From Anaerostipes caccae L1-92 (GTDB lineage Bacteria; Bacillota; Clostridia; Lachnospirales; Lachnospiraceae), in assembly GCF_014467075.1 (NCBI RefSeq), contig NZ_AP023027.1, positions 333,001-397,000 of the forward strand: a stretch of 64,000 nucleotides of DNA, in the 5' to 3' direction. Position 1 is the stretch's first letter. Each line of letters starts with the position of its first letter. Under the pieces are notes generated by a model. The model saw only the letters and a program-made list of their open reading frames with translations, ran no database searches and was not told the origin of the DNA. The position numbers and the translations under genes were made by a program. Below are positions 61,202 to 64,000 of the stretch, piece after piece.

Positions 61202-62836
61202 ATGGTAATTTCAGCGATTTTAGTAGCTTTGTTGGCAACGATGGGCCAGTGGTGGTTTTTCGGTCCGGTGACAAAATGTCTGGTGTATCCGCTGACCACA
61301 GGTCTGCTGACCGGTATTTTTATGGGAGACCCGATGACAGGTATGCTGGCGGGAGCCAACATTCAGTTAATCTATCTTGGATGGATTTCCGCAGGGGGAA
61401 CCATGCCGAGCAATACGATCGTAGCGGGGATCTTCGGCACGGCGATGACGATTCTTTCAGGCGCAAGCCCGACCATGGCGGTGACATTTGCCATTCCGTT
61501 CAGTATGTTCGGACTCTTACTGAACCAGGTTTATATGACCGTAAACTCTTTCTGGATCCACAGGGCTGATGGAATGCTTGAGAAGGGAAATATCAGAGGG
61601 GTGAGGCTCATGAACTTTGTCCCGTCTTTCCTGGTGGCCTTTGCTCTGTATGGGATTCCCGCCTTTGCCCTCGTGATGTCCGGGAAGTCCTGGGGCACGG
61701 CCCTGATCAATGCGATTCCGAAGAGTCTTGTATCTGCGCTCCAGGTCGTCGGAGGGATCATGCCCGCCCTTGGAATCGCCATGCTTTTAAACTATCTTGG
61801 AAAGAAAAAGCTGATTCCGTATTTCTTCGCCGGATTTTTCCTGACGATCTACTTAAAACTGGATATTATGGCCGTTGCGATTTTCGCGGCAATCATTGCA
61901 ATTATCATGTTTATGGCTGATAATAAAAAGGAAGAAAAAACGAAGAAAGTGAAGCGCCTGACTCTGAAGAAAAATGAAGAGCGCACAGACTATACAGACG
62001 AAACGCAGGCAAGAGATTATGAGAAAAAACTGTCAAAAAGAGATCTTGTAAAGACATGGCTTGCCACTACCAGCACAGAGGCATGCTACAACTATGAACG
62101 GCTGCAGGCACTAGGAATCGCCAACCTGATGATTGGGCCGATCAGACGTCTCTACGAATCCAATGAAGAACGGGTCAGAGAGCTTAAAAAGTATATGGTA
62201 TTTTATAACTCAGAAGTCTTTACCATCGGGCCGATCATTAACGGGATCACGGTTTCTATGGAAGAGGCCAGAGCCAACGGAGAAAGCGTATCTGCAGAGG
62301 ACATCAATTCTGTCCGCACCGGACTGATGGGGCCGGTAGCCGGTATCGGAGACACCGTTATGCAGGGAATCCTGTTTCCGATTTTAGCAGGTATCGGCTG
62401 TACCATGGCTCTGGACCGGAATTTCGTCGGACCGGTATTCTTTACGGTATTGTTTGAGATCCTGATTTTTACATGCGGATATTTCATGTTCATGAACGGC
62501 TATAAATACGGAAAATCTACTCTGCTGAAAATTCTTAAAAACGGTGTGATCGATAAGGTGACCAATGCGTTCAGCATTGTGGGCCTTATGGTTGTGGGAT
62601 GCATGGCTTCCACAAGGATTACGGTGAATACACCGTTTAAAATTGCCGTGGGCAGTGGTGTCGTGAAGTTTCAGGAGATCTTAAATTCCCTTCTTCCGGG
62701 ACTGATTCCTTTGGCTATTACCCTGATCGTATGGAAGCTTGTTTCAAAGAAGATCAATGTCACATGGATCGTTATAGGCATCTTCATTGTAGGAATTGCG
62801 GCATCCTATCTGGGAGTGCTGGGATTTGTAGGATAG
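61202..62836 (+). CDS. Fused PTS EIIC-EIID, mannose family
   Basis: 544 residues. The N-terminal half (1-245) is EIIC: LTTGLLTGIFMGDPMTGMLA, GWISAGGTMPSNT. A charged linker (about 250-275, rich in Lys/Glu) leads to an EIID domain: TWLATTSTEACYNYERLQ, GPVAGIGDTVMQGILFP. In most mannose-family systems C and D are separate genes; the reading frame here is continuous with no stop. It forms the membrane channel of the permease encoded with the next two genes. Confidence 0.93.
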   Translation: MVISAILVALLATMGQWWFFGPVTKCLVYPLTTGLLTGIFMGDPMTGMLAGANIQLIYLGWISAGGTMPSNTIVAGIFGTAMTILSGASPTMAVTFAIPFSMFGLLLNQVYMTVNSFWIHRADGMLEKGNIRGVRLMNFVPSFLVAFALYGIPAFALVMSGKSWGTALINAIPKSLVSALQVVGGIMPALGIAMLLNYLGKKKLIPYFFAGFFLTIYLKLDIMAVAIFAAIIAIIMFMADNKKEEKTKKVKRLTLKKNEERTDYTDETQARDYEKKLSKRDLVKTWLATTSTEACYNYERLQALGIANLMIGPIRRLYESNEERVRELKKYMVFYNSEVFTIGPIINGITVSMEEARANGESVSAEDINSVRTGLMGPVAGIGDTVMQGILFPILAGIGCTMALDRNFVGPVFFTVLFEILIFTCGYFMFMNGYKYGKSTLLKILKNGVIDKVTNAFSIVGLMVVGCMASTRITVNTPFKIAVGSGVVKFQEILNSLLPGLIPLAITLIVWKLVSKKINVTWIVIGIFIVGIAASYLGVLGFVG

Positions 62837-62848
62837 AGGGGTGCTGTT

Positions 62849-63283
62849 ATGATACATATTATATTAGTAAGCCACGGGCGTTTCTGTGAAGGTCTCTTAG
62901 AAAGCCTCCAAATGGTGGCAGGAGAACAGGAGGGGATATCAGCTGCCCCTCTCATGCCCGGAGAGTCGCCGGAAGCATACAGAAACAGACTGGAAAGTGA
63001 GATAAAAGAATACGAATCAGAGGAAGGCACTTTGGTTCTTACGGATGTGACAGGGGGAACCCCTTTTAACAGTACAGGATACCTGGCGAAAGACCATAAG
63101 ATCGGTCTGGTTTCAGGTATGAGTATGCCGATGCTGATCACTCTGATTTTCGCGAGGACGGAAAAGAGCACACTGGATGAGCTGATACAGGAAGCGGTCT
63201 CTCCGGGAGCATTGGCAGTAAAGGGAATGAATTTAAGCGAAGGAGGCAGGAAGCATGGAAAACTTAGTCTTAACAAGAATTGA
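62849..63283 (+). CDS. PTS EIIA, mannose family
   Basis: 144 residues, IILVSHGRFCEGL with phosphorylated His9 and TDVTGGTPFN. The C-terminal tail from about residue 130 overlaps the EIIB gene by 29 bases. It takes phosphate from HPr. Confidence 0.92.
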   Translation: MIHIILVSHGRFCEGLLESLQMVAGEQEGISAAPLMPGESPEAYRNRLESEIKEYESEEGTLVLTDVTGGTPFNSTGYLAKDHKIGLVSGMSMPMLITLIFARTEKSTLDELIQEAVSPGALAVKGMNLSEGGRKHGKLSLNKN

Positions 63284-63731
63284 CGACCGGCTGATCCACG
63301 GGCAGGTGATGACGGCATGGATCAAGCAGAAAAATGCAGTGCAGGTTGTCGTGGCTGATGATGAAGTGGCAGAAGATGAATTTATGATCAATGTGCTGGA
63401 AATGGCAGTGCCCGATGAGATTGCCATCGGAATCTTTAACAGGGATGACGCGGTGGAATTTATGAAACAGGGGCTGGAGGCTCCGACCATCCTTCTTGTG
63501 AAAGGACCGGAGATTTTAAATTACATGGTGGATCACGGAATTGAAATCGATGAGATTGACGTGGGAGGAATGGGTGCAAAAGAGGGGAGAAGTGTTTTGT
63601 ATAAAAACATTTCCACCAACCCGGAAGAAAATAAAAACTTCCTTGATTTAATCCAAAAGGGAGTCAATGTTTTTGTCCAGGTGATGCCTCAGGATAAACA
63701 GGTCAATGTTGCGGAGTATATCAAAAAGTAA
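63255..63731 (+). CDS. PTS EIIB, mannose/sorbose family
   Basis: 158 residues. TRIDDRLIHGQVMTAW carries phosphorylated His15, as in SorB/ManX B domains. It passes phosphate to the incoming sugar. Start ATG 63255 has GGAGG directly upstream inside the EIIA gene. Confidence 0.93.
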   Translation: MENLVLTRIDDRLIHGQVMTAWIKQKNAVQVVVADDEVAEDEFMINVLEMAVPDEIAIGIFNRDDAVEFMKQGLEAPTILLVKGPEILNYMVDHGIEIDEIDVGGMGAKEGRSVLYKNISTNPEENKNFLDLIQKGVNVFVQVMPQDKQVNVAEYIKK

Positions 63732-63745
63732 AGGAGGCTTTTAAA

Positions 63746-64000
63746 ATGAATGTGGAGAGATTAGATGACAAGGTAACCGTCATCACCGGAGGCGGAAGCG
63801 GTATGGGAGCCGCTATGGCAAAAGAGTTTGCAAAGAGAGGAGCCAAAGTTGTGATCTTTGACTTGAATGAAGAAAAATCCATGCAGGTTGTGGATGAAAT
63901 AAAGGCCGGTGGCGGTGAGGCCTGCTTTTTTAAGACGGATGTAACGAAGAAAGAGCAAATTGATGAAAACACATGTAAAGCAGCCGAAAGATATGGTAGA
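63746..64000 (+). CDS. Short-chain dehydrogenase/reductase, N-terminal part (cut by window end)
   Basis: The first 85 residues are visible. KVTVITGGGSGMGAAMAKEF is the SDR nucleotide-binding motif TGxxxGxG, and VVIFDLNEE has the acidic residue favouring NAD. AAAGGAGG precedes ATG 63746, 14 bases after the EIIB stop. By analogy with the sorbose operon, a sorbitol-6-phosphate 2-dehydrogenase (SorD) role is plausible but inferred. Confidence 0.88.
   Translation, partial: MNVERLDDKVTVITGGGSGMGAAMAKEFAKRGAKVVIFDLNEEKSMQVVDEIKAGGGEACFFKTDVTKKEQIDENTCKAAERYGR

Overview
The window reads as a low-to-moderate GC, anaerobic Firmicute chromosome, most like Lachnospiraceae or a related gut clostridium. 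Grounds: strong AGGAGG-type ribosome binding sites, frequent GTG/TTG starts, PRD/PTS sugar operons, TPP-riboswitch control of a hydroxymethylpyrimidine-type ABC importer, DUF3795 and PadR genes, and a Cst1/Cst2-type I-B CRISPR system. The genus cannot be fixed from sequence alone.

1-21490: a thiazoline-siderophore locus resembling the yersiniabactin/pyochelin/equibactin type. In order: type II thioesterase (cut by the window edge), Sfp-type phosphopantetheinyl transferase, aryl-AMP ligase, NRPS 1 (ArCP-Cy-A-PCP), NRPS 2 (docking-Cy-A with embedded methyltransferase-PCP-thioesterase), a saccharopine-dehydrogenase-like reductase, an alpha/beta hydrolase, an AraC regulator, a fused double ECF-type ATPase, an IrtAB/YbtPQ-like ABC pair, a MATE pump and a DtxR/MntR-type regulator that appears to start at CTG. 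The predicted product is a hydroxyphenyl-thiazoline-thiazolidine chelator. NRPS 1 carries one in-frame TAG where the sister module has Gln, so the pathway may be recently inactivated here. A 30-bp palindrome over the start region of the transporter promoter is the best candidate metal-repressor operator.

21510-28084: an XRE regulator, then about 2 kb of decayed DNA (two ABC ATPase remnants, a possible IS end), then a SWIM/SNF2 helicase and a small methyltransferase.

28185-41771: a complete type I-B CRISPR-Cas island. It has cas6-cas8-cas7-cas5-cas3-cas4-cas1-cas2, three arrays (12 full repeats plus a partial one; 25; 10) in two related repeat families, and three leaders sharing a fixed skeleton of GTCGAC-like sites. 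Between arrays 2 and 3 lie a small coiled-coil gene, a solitary degenerate repeat and a RelB/RelE-type toxin-antitoxin pair. Sequence after the solitary repeat partly matches the toxin-antitoxin promoter, suggesting a CreTA-like, Cascade-repressed addiction module. This is the most interesting hypothesis in the window and is unproven.

41782-46403: a PurF-like protein lacking the glutaminase cysteine (minus strand), then a TPP riboswitch with terminator and a thiamine-precursor import operon.

46541-56564: an unusual PTS regulatory operon (HPr paralog, PRD regulator with EIIB-like domain, stand-alone N-terminal enzyme I domain, membrane protein) and a galactitol-type PTS operon with a 2-hydroxyacid dehydrogenase, class II aldolase, Zn-alcohol dehydrogenase and Fe-alcohol dehydrogenase. 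The two promoters share an upstream element at the same distance from the -10 box, linking them as one regulon. Inferred route: alditol or sugar import, oxidation, aldol cleavage, then aldehyde reduction.

56760-59113: a MATE pump divergent from a PadR repressor with twin palindromic operators, and a DUF3795 protein. 59176-64000: a mannose-family PTS operon (class II bisphosphate aldolase, Zn-alcohol dehydrogenase, fused EIIC-EIID, EIIA, EIIB, SDR) whose content recalls the L-sorbose operon. It runs off the window end.
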